A stretch of DNA of 64,000 nt from Chitinophaga pendula. Its GTDB lineage: Bacteria > Bacteroidota > Bacteroidia > Chitinophagales > Chitinophagaceae. The stretch lies in contig NZ_CP077769.1 in NCBI RefSeq assembly GCF_020386615.1, positions 5,629,501 to 5,693,500 of the forward strand. Reading direction: 5' to 3'. Shown one piece after another: positions 7,894-15,803 of this stretch (position 1 is its first letter; the number at the start of each line of letters is the position of its first letter). The notes under the pieces are model-generated. The model was not told the DNA's origin. It saw only the letters and a list, made by a program, of their open reading frames with translations, and did no database searches. The translations under genes and the position numbers were made by a program.

Positions 7894-8729
7894 TGGAAAA
7901 TGAGCCCCTACACGCGTTCATTGCGTTGTTGCATAAAAATCACCGGGCGGAGTGGGAAGCCAGTCCCTCTGCGCAGGATGCGATCCGGTGGCTGACCAAC
8001 CTTTACCAGTTCCTGTTTCCTAATGATCATTTGAATAAACAATCGCAGTATATTGGTATACTGAAGAAGAACCAGATAGACCTTATCAACCTGTTATTGA
8101 GTTATCTGGACCCCAAGGATATCGATATAGAGCAGATAGTGACTGATTTCTACAGTTCACTGGCAACTATATACGAACAGCTGCGGCAGGATGCATCCAA
8201 GACTTATGCATGTGATCCTGCTGCTACGAGTATACAGGAAGTGATTGTTTCTTATCCGGGTTTTTATGCTATTGCGGTGTATCGCATTGCTCACCGGTTA
8301 TCGCAGCTACATATTCCGATATTGCCCCGTATACTCAGCGAGCATGCGCACGGTAAGACGGGGGTGGATATTCATCCTGATGCCAGTATAGCGGCGCCAT
8401 TCTTTATTGATCATGGTACGGGTATAGTCATAGGGGCGACGGCGGTGATCGGCCGTAACGTGAGTATCTACCAAGGCGTTACGCTAGGAGCTGCTCAGGT
8501 CAGTAAGGAGTTATCTGCTGTAAAGCGGCATCCTACGGTGGAAGACGATGTGATCATCTATGCCAGGACCACCATCCTGGGAGGCAATACGGTAATCGGG
8601 CATCACAGTATTATTGGCGGCAGTGTGTTTCTCACGAAGAGCGTGGCGCCTTATTCCCATGTATTTAATACTCATCAACTGCGTATAGATGTAAAACATC
8701 AGGCGATAAGAGGAGATGAAGGACATTGA
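7893..8729 (+). CDS. Serine O-acetyltransferase (EpsC-type) of the encapsulin operon
   Basis: 278 residues. An alpha-helical N-terminal half (about 1-150) precedes a left-handed beta-helix of hexapeptide repeats (about 160-255). The catalytic Asp-His pair is in FIDHGTG, and YQGVTLGA is typical of the family. It acetylates L-serine with acetyl-CoA to O-acetylserine, the direct precursor of cysteine. The usual Glu in the VIGETA segment is Ala here (VIGATAVIG). The start codon overlaps the desulfurase stop in TGATG, so expression is coupled. In this setting it would supply cysteine, the substrate of the encapsulated desulfurase. O-acetylserine sulfhydrylase is not encoded nearby. Confidence 0.88.
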   Translation: MENEPLHAFIALLHKNHRAEWEASPSAQDAIRWLTNLYQFLFPNDHLNKQSQYIGILKKNQIDLINLLLSYLDPKDIDIEQIVTDFYSSLATIYEQLRQDASKTYACDPAATSIQEVIVSYPGFYAIAVYRIAHRLSQLHIPILPRILSEHAHGKTGVDIHPDASIAAPFFIDHGTGIVIGATAVIGRNVSIYQGVTLGAAQVSKELSAVKRHPTVEDDVIIYARTTILGGNTVIGHHSIIGGSVFLTKSVAPYSHVFNTHQLRIDVKHQAIRGDEGH

Positions 8730-8750
8730 GTTTATTATTTACTAAGGGCG

Positions 8751-8785
8751 AGGCCCGGCGGTGTCAGTACTGCCGGGCCTTGTTG
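8751..8785 (+). terminator. Terminator of the encapsulin operon
   Basis: AGGCCCGGC and GCCGGGCCT pair around a 12-nt loop, followed by TGTTGTCTTT. It sits between convergent genes and may also serve the M23 gene on the other strand. Confidence 0.65.
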
Positions 8786-8799
8786 TCTTTGGTGAGGCG

Positions 8800-9324
8800 T
8801 TACCAGGTTGGTTTGCGATCATTGCCATAACCGCCTCCTTTGGGACGATCTTCGAAGTGCAGATGAGGGCCTGTTACATTACCGGTGGCGCCTACTTCGC
8901 CTAATTTCTGTCCTGCGGTAACTTTTGCGCCCATACTTACTGAGCGGACAGAGAGGTGGCAATAGATGTAATCGCGGCCATTATCGGCGCGTAGCCCTAT
9001 CCAGCGGCCATAGGCGCCGCCATTGTTATTGGACCAGGCGATGGTACCGTTGCGTACGGCTATTACCTTCGTGCCGACGGGCGCTGCGTAGTCGTCGCCG
9101 GTATGATATCCGGCTGCATATTTGGGATTTTTGATTCCGTAACGATAGGTTACGCTATAACCCGGTACGGGGGAGCTTACTCTGGCAGCGGCAGCCTGTT
9201 CTGTTTCTGGTGAGGGGGCGGTGTTGTCAGTGGGTGCTGTGACAACCGATTTAGTACATGCAAGTGTGCTGATGAGCAGTGTGGACAGACACCATAGCTG
9301 GGTTTTCCGGAGTGTGTTTTTCAT
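8800..9324 (-). CDS. M23 family metallopeptidase lipoprotein
   Basis: 174 residues. A lipoprotein signal with lipobox STLAC makes Cys23 the likely lipidated residue. After a Pro/Thr-rich linker comes an LytM/M23 domain with both zinc motifs: HTGDD (HxxxD) and HLHFE (HxH), plus a central HLS. The predicted role is cutting peptidoglycan cross-bridges from a membrane anchor. It faces the encapsulin operon tail to tail, and its upstream region contains no neighbour on the same strand, so it is probably single. Confidence 0.85.
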   Translation of the reverse strand: MKNTLRKTQLWCLSTLLISTLACTKSVVTAPTDNTAPSPETEQAAAARVSSPVPGYSVTYRYGIKNPKYAAGYHTGDDYAAPVGTKVIAVRNGTIAWSNNNGGAYGRWIGLRADNGRDYIYCHLSVRSVSMGAKVTAGQKLGEVGATGNVTGPHLHFEDRPKGGGYGNDRKPTW

Positions 9325-9543
9325 AAACTGGTTTTACAACAATCTAACCTATCCTTCTGCGAGCAGACGACAGTACCTTGCCCTAATGCCTCAGAAATGA
9401 ACACGTTATGTCTCAAAACCGGACACTTCCCCCATTATCCATAATCATAAACAATTGATCCTTAAATTTATACCAAACTGGCATTCTCTTGGATCGGGCA
9501 GCACAGCCATTGTAGTGGCTTTCAAACATATCAATCACTCATT

Positions 9544-11919
9544 ATGGTATTCAATTATATTAAAATAGCCTGGCGCAACCTGTTGAAGAACAAAATATAC
9601 AGTGCTATCAATATCCTGGGATTAGCTATTGGTGTGGCAGTAACAATACTGATAGGGTTATGGGTGTACCATGAGTATTCTTATGATAAATTCTTACCCG
9701 GGTATCAACAGGTGTACCAGGTAAAAAGGAATTTTGACAGCAATGGCAACATACTGACTTTCAATACTACGTCATTGAAGCTGGCCAATACATTACGTAA
9801 CGAGATACCGGAAATCAAATACCTGGCAGAGACAGACTGGTCGTCTCATCACGGGCTTAAAGTAGGTGACAGGAAATTCTATCAGCGCGGTATGATCGTA
9901 GGTGAAGATTTTCTTAAGATATTCCAGTTTCCGCTTTTACAAGGTGACGTTGCATCGGTGCTAAAAGATCCTTTTTCTATTGTGCTCAGTGCCAGTACTG
10001 CTATCGCGCTGTTCGACAGTGAGGACGTAATCGGGAAGACAGTGCGGGTAGATAATCTGCATGATCTGAAGGTGACGGGTATTTTAAAGGATATTCCTTC
10101 TAATTCGACATTACAATTCCAGTACCTGGTACCGTTCAAGTATCTTGTACAGATCAATGCCAATGTAAAGGCCACGATCAATGGTAGTTATGGTGACAAC
10201 GGATTTCAGCAGTTCATTGCTTTACAGCCTGGCGCTTCTCTTGAAAAAGTAGCTGCTAAGATCCAGCATATCGAAAAGACGGAGAAAAGTTTCAATGCAC
10301 AGCATTCGGAGGTGATACTGCATGGTATGGACCGTTGGCACTTGTATTCACAACACAAGAATGGAAAGGAAGCTGGTGGTTTTATTGAGTATGTGCGGAT
10401 ATTCAGTATCATCGGTATATTGGTATTGATCATTGCCTGTATCAACTTTATCAACCTCACCACTGCACGCTCGGAGAAACGGGCCAAGGAGATAGGTATC
10501 CGTAAGGCTATCGGGTCATTGCGTGCTCAACTGATCATTCAGTTGCTTATGGAGTCTTTCCTTTATACTGTTATGGCTTTTGGTATTGCGTTGATCGTGG
10601 TACAGCTGGTGTTGCCTGCCTTTAATCAACTCACGGGTGCTATTTTGTCTCTTCCTTTAAGGGCGCCATTATTTTGGGTAGCCATAGCCGGCGGTATCAT
10701 TGTCACTGCGTTACTAGCGGGTAGCCGGCCAGCTTTTTATCTTTCTTCCTTTCATCCTATCAAGACGTTGAAGGGCCGGATACAAAACGGGAAGGCTGCC
10801 GGTTTTTCCCGGAAGGCATTGGTGGTGGTACAATTCTCCTGTTCGATCATCCTGATCATCAGTACAATTGTAATATACCAGCAGATGCAGTATGTGAAGC
10901 AGCGACCGACGGGATATAACATAGCGCGGCTGGTAAGTACCAATATGAACAATGAGCTCAGCGGTAGCTACGATGCTTTACGCGCAGAGTTGCTGAGTAG
11001 CGGCCTTGTGGAGCATGTATCTGCTTCCTCAAGCCATCCTACCGGTATTTATTGGCATACTAACATAGAACAATGGCCCGGCAAGATAGAGAATGAAAGT
11101 ATAGAGATGGGGGTGATCAGTGTAACGAGGGACTACTTTCATACGATGGGCATCCAGTTGTTGCAGGGGCATCCGTTCCGGGCCGGGCAGGATTCTATGG
11201 ACATTATCCTGAACCAGACTGCGGTGACCCGATTACGGTTAAAAGATCCTATCGGTACGACTATTCTTTGGAATGGGAAATCCAGGCATATAGCCGGGGT
11301 GGTGAATGATGCGCTGATGTCGTCTCCTTTTACTACTCCTGAGCCAACTATGTTCCTTGCAGTGGACCACCCTGCGAGTGATGACGTGATGTTATACCGG
11401 CTTTCTGCCAATGTGCAAACCAGTGTAGCGATGGAAAAGCTATCGAGGATATTCAACAAATATGAGCCTGCCTTTCCTTATACATACGATTTTACGGACA
11501 ACGATTACAATGAAAAGTTCAAGCAGGAGGTGCTCACCGGGCGTCTTTCGGGACTGTTTGCGGCATTGGCGATATTTATATCCTGTCTGGGGTTATTTGG
11601 TCTTGCCACCTATACTGCGGAGCAACGTACGAAGGAGATAGGCTTACGGAAAGTGTTGGGGGCCTCTGTCTCCCAGCTATGGTTGTTGTTAACGCAAGAT
11701 TTTTTATTGCTGGTGGGTATCAGTTGCCTGATCGCCTCTCCGCTTGCCTTTTATTTCCTTCAGCAGTGGCTGGACCAATATGACTATCGCATCCGTATAC
11801 ACCCGGGGGTATTCCTGATGGCCGCATTGATCGCTATTCTGATCACCTTGCTTACGGTGAGTTTTCAGACGGTACGTGCAGCGTTGGCCAACCCTGTCAA
11901 GAACCTGCGTACGGAATAA
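9544..11919 (+). CDS. MacB/FtsX-type ABC transporter permease
   Basis: 791 residues with the doubled architecture of Bacteroidota permeases. An N-terminal cytosolic stretch (YIKIAWRNLLKNK) is followed by TM1 near 20-42, a large periplasmic MacB_PCD domain, an FtsX block of TMs near 285-400, a second TM/PCD unit beginning near 425, and a terminal FtsX block near 675-780. RTKEIGLRKVLGAS near 700 and AKEIGIRKAIGS near 317 are the coupling-helix signatures. No ATPase is encoded next to it, so the partner must be elsewhere. The substrate is unknown; related proteins export peptides or lipoproteins, or work in envelope stress. Confidence 0.88.
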   Translation: MVFNYIKIAWRNLLKNKIYSAINILGLAIGVAVTILIGLWVYHEYSYDKFLPGYQQVYQVKRNFDSNGNILTFNTTSLKLANTLRNEIPEIKYLAETDWSSHHGLKVGDRKFYQRGMIVGEDFLKIFQFPLLQGDVASVLKDPFSIVLSASTAIALFDSEDVIGKTVRVDNLHDLKVTGILKDIPSNSTLQFQYLVPFKYLVQINANVKATINGSYGDNGFQQFIALQPGASLEKVAAKIQHIEKTEKSFNAQHSEVILHGMDRWHLYSQHKNGKEAGGFIEYVRIFSIIGILVLIIACINFINLTTARSEKRAKEIGIRKAIGSLRAQLIIQLLMESFLYTVMAFGIALIVVQLVLPAFNQLTGAILSLPLRAPLFWVAIAGGIIVTALLAGSRPAFYLSSFHPIKTLKGRIQNGKAAGFSRKALVVVQFSCSIILIISTIVIYQQMQYVKQRPTGYNIARLVSTNMNNELSGSYDALRAELLSSGLVEHVSASSSHPTGIYWHTNIEQWPGKIENESIEMGVISVTRDYFHTMGIQLLQGHPFRAGQDSMDIILNQTAVTRLRLKDPIGTTILWNGKSRHIAGVVNDALMSSPFTTPEPTMFLAVDHPASDDVMLYRLSANVQTSVAMEKLSRIFNKYEPAFPYTYDFTDNDYNEKFKQEVLTGRLSGLFAALAIFISCLGLFGLATYTAEQRTKEIGLRKVLGASVSQLWLLLTQDFLLLVGISCLIASPLAFYFLQQWLDQYDYRIRIHPGVFLMAALIAILITLLTVSFQTVRAALANPVKNLRTE

Positions 11920-11923
11920 TTCA

Positions 11924-12367
11924 TCAGTCGTTTGACAGTAAGCGGTCTACGGCATATTTGCCGGCGCCGCTCACCAGGATACCACATAAGATCCCTATTA
12001 CCAGTAGATGGTATTCAAAACCTTCGCCCGGTTGGTTGCCCAACCAGTTCATGAAGAAACCATTGTGCAGGTGTGCTGTCAGGATCATTCCGATAAAGAG
12101 TATGGTCATCGCGAATGCGAACAGGCGGCTGGCAAAACCTACCAGTAATGCCAGAGGTCCGATAACCTGCAGGGCAATGGTCAGGAAGGCGATGATAACT
12201 GGTAAGTGCATGCTGCCATGCAGGTATTCCATGGTAGCGGAGTAACCTGATCCGCCCAACCAGCCGAATGCCAGTTGTAATCCATGCGGGAGTATTGCTA
12301 TGAATATGGTCAATCTTAAAATAGGTCCGGAGAGATGGTCTCCTGTTCGAAACAAAACGTTTTTCAT
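11924..12367 (-). CDS. DoxX family membrane protein
   Basis: 147 residues from the ATG at 12367, preceded by AGAAGG; an ATG 15 codons further up is less likely. Four hydrophobic helices are visible, with GPLALLVGFASRL and HLHNGFFMNW in the pattern of the DoxX/DoxD family. Members sit in the inner membrane, and several are linked to thiosulfate or redox metabolism, but the function of this subgroup is not settled. It is downstream of and on the same strand as a Crp/Fnr regulator (75 bp gap) and may be in its operon. Confidence 0.8.
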   Translation of the reverse strand: MKNVLFRTGDHLSGPILRLTIFIAILPHGLQLAFGWLGGSGYSATMEYLHGSMHLPVIIAFLTIALQVIGPLALLVGFASRLFAFAMTILFIGMILTAHLHNGFFMNWLGNQPGEGFEYHLLVIGILCGILVSGAGKYAVDRLLSND

Positions 12368-12442
12368 TGCCTTCTTTTTGTGATGCAAAGTTGTCATCTG
12401 TAGGAGGTTCAAAAAATAAAGTAGATTAAGAAAAATGGGGGC

Positions 12443-13039
12443 TTATTGGTGTCTCCGTTTTGCTTTTTTGCTACGTATCATACTGAGGAATTCGGGGGTG
12501 ATACCCAGGTAGGAGGCGATGTATTTCTGTGGGATCCGTTGTTCGAACTGTGGATATTTCAGGGAGAAGTTTTCGTAGCGTTGTTCTGCAGATATAGAGT
12601 TGGTTTCCAGTATCCGGTTTTGCATAGCTACGGAATAGTTTTCGTGCAATATGCGAAAGATGCGTTCGAATTTGGGTATTTCATCAAACATGCACAGTTG
12701 TTCGTCGCGGGTCTGTTGTAGCAGGTGTGTATCTTCGAGTGCTTCTACGAAACTGGTTGCCGGTTGTTTGGTGAGGAAGCTATGCAGATCGGATATCCAC
12801 CAATCCTCTATTGCGAAGAAATTGATACGCTCTACGCCATGCGGATCGATCCGATATGACCGCAGGCAACCTTTTACTACGAAGTAGGTACAACAAGCGA
12901 CCTCTCCTTCTTTGACCAGCAGTTCTTTCCTTTTTATCTTTCTGTATGTAAAGTAAAGTGGCAGGCGGGCCTGTTCGTCGGGCGTAAGAGGATTGTAATT
13001 GTCCGCATGACGGATGAGTGCATCGAAATATTGCTGCAT
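12443..13039 (-). CDS. Crp/Fnr family transcriptional regulator
   Basis: 198 residues. The N-terminal ~120 residues form a cyclic-nucleotide-binding-like beta-roll (GEVACCTYFVVKGCLRSY), joined by a long helix to a short C-terminal HTH (IPQKYIASYLGITPEFLSMIR). The RAARA-type cAMP phosphate motif is not evident, so the effector may not be cAMP, as in many Bacteroidota members. It lies upstream of a DoxX gene on the same strand, which is a common pairing. No cysteine cluster typical of oxygen-sensing FNR is present. Confidence 0.85.
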   Translation of the reverse strand: MQQYFDALIRHADNYNPLTPDEQARLPLYFTYRKIKRKELLVKEGEVACCTYFVVKGCLRSYRIDPHGVERINFFAIEDWWISDLHSFLTKQPATSFVEALEDTHLLQQTRDEQLCMFDEIPKFERIFRILHENYSVAMQNRILETNSISAEQRYENFSLKYPQFEQRIPQKYIASYLGITPEFLSMIRSKKAKRRHQ

Positions 13040-13405
13040 AGATATCGACGGTAAAGTGCCTTCATTGCGAAGATAGGGTATTTACCATTGTGGCCTTACC
13101 CGGGTGATATGTGGTGCAGTCATCTAAGTTCCTCATTAGCAGCAAACAGCTATTGTCTGTTTTCCTTTCTATGACCAGCGGTATTTCCATCGCTGCCAAT
13201 CAATAAAATATTCATGTGTTTCGCTTATACTGAATTAGGCGTGGTTGATATGTTGTGCAGCTCGATCTGATTTTATAATATGGCACAGATGATTCAAAAA
13301 AGGTACAACCATTTATTTATTCTTGCTGCCCACTTTAAAGCACTAACGCCGGCATAAGCCGGCGTTAGTTAAAACAAACAATTATAAAACAAAACAACTG
13401 TGCGA
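13040..13405. other. Intergenic region without a recognised gene
   Basis: 366 bp between two minus-strand genes. Apart from the hairpin at 13342-13369 it is AT-rich with no plausible ORF and no RNA structure I recognise. It should contain the promoter of the Crp/Fnr gene, but no good two-box match was found. Confidence 0.6.
13342..13369 (-). terminator. GC-rich hairpin after the thioredoxin-like gene
   Basis: ACTAACGCCGGC and GCCGGCGTTAGT form a perfect 12-bp stem with an ATAA loop, 37 bp past the stop codon of the minus-strand gene. The T tract is weak (GCTTT), so it may be a terminator or an mRNA 3'-end stabiliser. Confidence 0.5.
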
Positions 13406-14638
13406 TTAGTTAGCCGCTAGCTGGTTGACCAGGTCGCGGGTCTTTTGTGTGTCTTCTGCGGCCATTCCTTCCTTTTCGGCCAGTTCGAGGGCTTGTTTGC
13501 CATATTTTATGGCATTGGCTTTATCTTTCAGCAATCCGTACAGTTGCGCTGCGGTATCTGTGTTGGCAAATTCCTGGCGCAGTGCGATGGATAATAAAGA
13601 TAACTTCAATGCGGCTTTTACCATTCCTTCATCGGGTTTTTCTTCATTTAATTCGAAGGTTTTCCAGCTCAGGTCGTTGTAGAAGGCTGCTTTTTCCTCA
13701 TCAGTATCATAGAGTAGTCCGGCTACTTTGTCTGCGAGTTCCAGCATTTTAGGCATATCCGGATTTTCTTTATCACTGGCGAGTGAGTAGCGGATCATGC
13801 TCATTATTGGTGTTGTTGCTTCCGGCAGGACTGCTTTTACATCATTTTCCAATTTGTTGAGATCACTTTGGTCACCGAATATTTCCTTCGTATGTGTTAC
13901 CAGGAAGTAGCCGGCATATGCCATATACAGCTGGCGTTTTTCTTTTACGCCTGCGGTGAAGTCTTTCGCATGAGCGGCATACAGGTTCTTGTAGCTTTCG
14001 TTAGCGATATCTGTGCTCAGTAGCTGGTTAAGTACGAACAAGGTGCTGTCGTTGTATGCGATATCTGGCTGGGCGATATATTTATCGAAGGCCGGTTTTG
14101 CTTTTTCCAGGTCTGTGAATTCGTTCAGCATGATATGAGCGTAAGCCAGCAGGAAGGACGGCTTGTATTTACCGGAGGTATAGGTATTTTCCCAATAGGC
14201 GTAGTTGCCTGTATTGTCCAAGCTCTGTTTTCCGAAAGCGACCAGTTCTTCGGCTGCTTTGTATCCCATGCCGCGGTGCAGCAATTTGCCATCTGGTGAG
14301 ATGACCAGGTAGGCGGGGATGGAGGAGATCTTATATTTTTCTGCCAATTTTGCTCCTTCTCCGGCGTCGACATCAAATTTTGCGTTGATGAAGTTCTTAT
14401 TGAAGTAATCGCCTGTGAGTTTTTGGGGATATACTTCGGCATCCATGCTTTTGCAGGGGCCGCACCAGGTAGCGTAAGCGTCTATGAATATTGGCTTTTT
14501 GAGTGTTTTGGCTTTCTGTATTAAAGCCGCCACGGTAGTTGCTTTTTCGAAACGGATACCGGCTTGCTGGGCTATCAGTAATGGAGCTTGTAACAATAGC
14601 AACGTGCAGGATGCTACAGTCAGGATAAATGTTCTCAT
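13406..14638 (-). CDS. Secreted thioredoxin-like protein with C-terminal helical region
   Basis: 410 residues from the ATG at 14638; the frame extends 55 codons further but without coding character. A signal peptide (residues 1-23, ending LLIAQQ) is followed by a thioredoxin fold with the redox motif WCGPCKSM near 50 and cis-Pro in SIPAYLV near 95. Residues ~150-410 are mostly helical with repeat-like spacing and may be a TPR-like scaffold. The CGPC motif suggests an exported disulfide oxidoreductase, as in many Bacteroidota periplasmic thioredoxins. A DUF4870 gene lies upstream on the same strand at 125 bp. Confidence 0.8.
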   Translation of the reverse strand: MRTFILTVASCTLLLLQAPLLIAQQAGIRFEKATTVAALIQKAKTLKKPIFIDAYATWCGPCKSMDAEVYPQKLTGDYFNKNFINAKFDVDAGEGAKLAEKYKISSIPAYLVISPDGKLLHRGMGYKAAEELVAFGKQSLDNTGNYAYWENTYTSGKYKPSFLLAYAHIMLNEFTDLEKAKPAFDKYIAQPDIAYNDSTLFVLNQLLSTDIANESYKNLYAAHAKDFTAGVKEKRQLYMAYAGYFLVTHTKEIFGDQSDLNKLENDVKAVLPEATTPIMSMIRYSLASDKENPDMPKMLELADKVAGLLYDTDEEKAAFYNDLSWKTFELNEEKPDEGMVKAALKLSLLSIALRQEFANTDTAAQLYGLLKDKANAIKYGKQALELAEKEGMAAEDTQKTRDLVNQLAAN

Positions 14639-14762
14639 ATTATAGTTAAATGATAAGCTTTGAATATACCTTTTGGTATATACAGCATGATAATGTACAC
14701 ACTGCAAATTTAGCATGTAAGGTTGAATACGGATCATTCTTAGCAGATTTTTACCTTTTTTG

Positions 14763-15095
14763 CTAGTTGAGGAAGACGAATCTTCCTTCGAGGGCCTTAC
14801 CAATTACGGGTATTGGTTTGCATTGTTCGCCAGCGGCGGTGATGATACCCAATATCATGAGGATCAGTGGGATTACGCCGGCCAGCGCCATTAGGGTACC
14901 TAATGCGGGGGCTACTGTCACTATAACATAGAGTCCGATGTTGAGCATAACAGAGAGCAATACTACGCCGAGGGATTGTCCCAGGTGGTATCTTACCAGG
15001 CTATTTTTCTCTTCCCTGTTTTTGTATTGGAAGTAGGCGATGAGCCAGCCGATGATAGAAACGTAGGAGATGATGGCTAAAGTTTTCTGATTCAT
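14763..15095 (-). CDS. DUF4870-type small membrane protein
   Basis: 110 residues from the ATG at 15095 (MNQKTLAIISY). There are three hydrophobic helices: one near 5-24, one near 43-65 and one near 68-90. The pattern of an early SYVSIIGWLIAY helix followed by a charged loop and VRYHLGQSLG matches DUF4870/Tic20-like proteins. Its function is unknown. Frame overlap with the extended downstream ORF disappears once the shorter starts are used for both genes. Confidence 0.75.
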   Translation of the reverse strand: MNQKTLAIISYVSIIGWLIAYFQYKNREEKNSLVRYHLGQSLGVVLLSVMLNIGLYVIVTVAPALGTLMALAGVIPLILMILGIITAAGEQCKPIPVIGKALEGRFVFLN

Positions 15096-15170
15096 AGTGA
15101 TAATTTTTTGTTCGAGGCAAAAGTATTCTGGCTGTTGGGTGCTGCCTAATTTGGGGTAGCTACCCGTCAT

Positions 15171-15512
15171 CTACGGGCGGGGAAAATGGCATCTACAAGG
15201 CATCTACAATCGAATCAACAAATTGATTATCAGTGCATAAAAAAGCAACTAGCGGCTACATCTACAACAGGTTTGGGGGAGGAATGCCGCGCGGGGCATG
15301 TTTACTGCAGAGGCTTAGGGGGGTATTTATGCCATCCAGGGATGATTTATGAGTGGAGGAGGGAGGTTTAAAACTCCTGTAAAAGGGGGAGGGCGGGGCG
15401 TTAGGATTCCTTGAAAATTAGGTTACTGTCATTTTTTTAATTGCTAAAAAAGAATACCTTTGCAATCCTTTTGAAAAGCAAAAGGGAGCTTTTATTTTTT
15501 TGTTTTACGCCT
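15171..15512. other. Intergenic region before tRNA-Leu
   Basis: 342 bp with no credible gene; a 61-codon ORF on the plus strand (15186-15371) is low in coding character. The only signal is TACCTTTG at 15455-15462, a likely -7 box for the tRNA. Confidence 0.55.
15455..15462 (+). promoter_or_regulatory. Likely -7 box of tRNA-Leu (TACCTTTG)
   Basis: Exact match to TAnnTTTG, 50 bp upstream of the mature tRNA. No TTG box stands at 17-20 nt upstream; that region is a T run. Confidence 0.45.
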
Positions 15513-15594
15513 GCGGGTGTGGTGAAATTGGTAGACACGCCAGACTTAGGATCTGGTGCTTCACGGCATGTAGGTTCGAGTCCTATCACCCGCA
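15513..15594 (+). tRNA. tRNA-Leu (anticodon TAG)
   Basis: An 82-nt class II tRNA. The acceptor stem GCGGGTG/CACCCGC is perfect. The anticodon stem CCAGA/TCTGG holds loop CTTAGGA with anticodon TAG at 15547-15549. A variable arm (TGCTTCACGGCA) and T-arm with GTTCGAGTC follow. The discriminator is A and CCA is not encoded. Confidence 0.95.
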
Positions 15595-15608
15595 CAACAA
15601 AATCAGAA

Positions 15609-15696
15609 GTGGCAATGTGACAATCTGACAAACGCGACCATGTTACTGCTTTAGACCGCACGCATCGTCCTTTTTGACAGATTAGCACATTGCCAC
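15609..15696. repeat. Long imperfect inverted repeat between tRNA-Leu and tig
   Basis: The arm at 15609-15632 (starting GTGGCAATGTG) and its partner at 15673-15696 (ending CACATTGCCAC) pair over 24 positions with three mismatches and a 40-nt loop. It is not followed by a T run in either direction, so it is not a simple terminator. It may be a dispersed non-coding repeat or a structured RNA. Confidence 0.6.
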
Positions 15697-15803
15697 ACTT
15701 GTTTTCAGTACTGCCATTCCTTCGTGCCTTTTATGACTTCATGGCAGAAAAAAATTACCGGAATTATTATTGCTTCATAAAATTTCTTTTATCTTAAATA
15801 ATT

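Noticed and set aside
12443..13039. Crp/Fnr regulator considered as the cNMP-binding part of a Family 2B encapsulin system
   Set aside because: It is a separate DNA-binding regulator 4 kb away and the shell gene has no cNMP-binding insertion, so the system is Family 2A.
15186..15371. 61-codon ORF before tRNA-Leu
   Set aside because: Low coding character, no RBS or neighbour, and the region is typical spacer.
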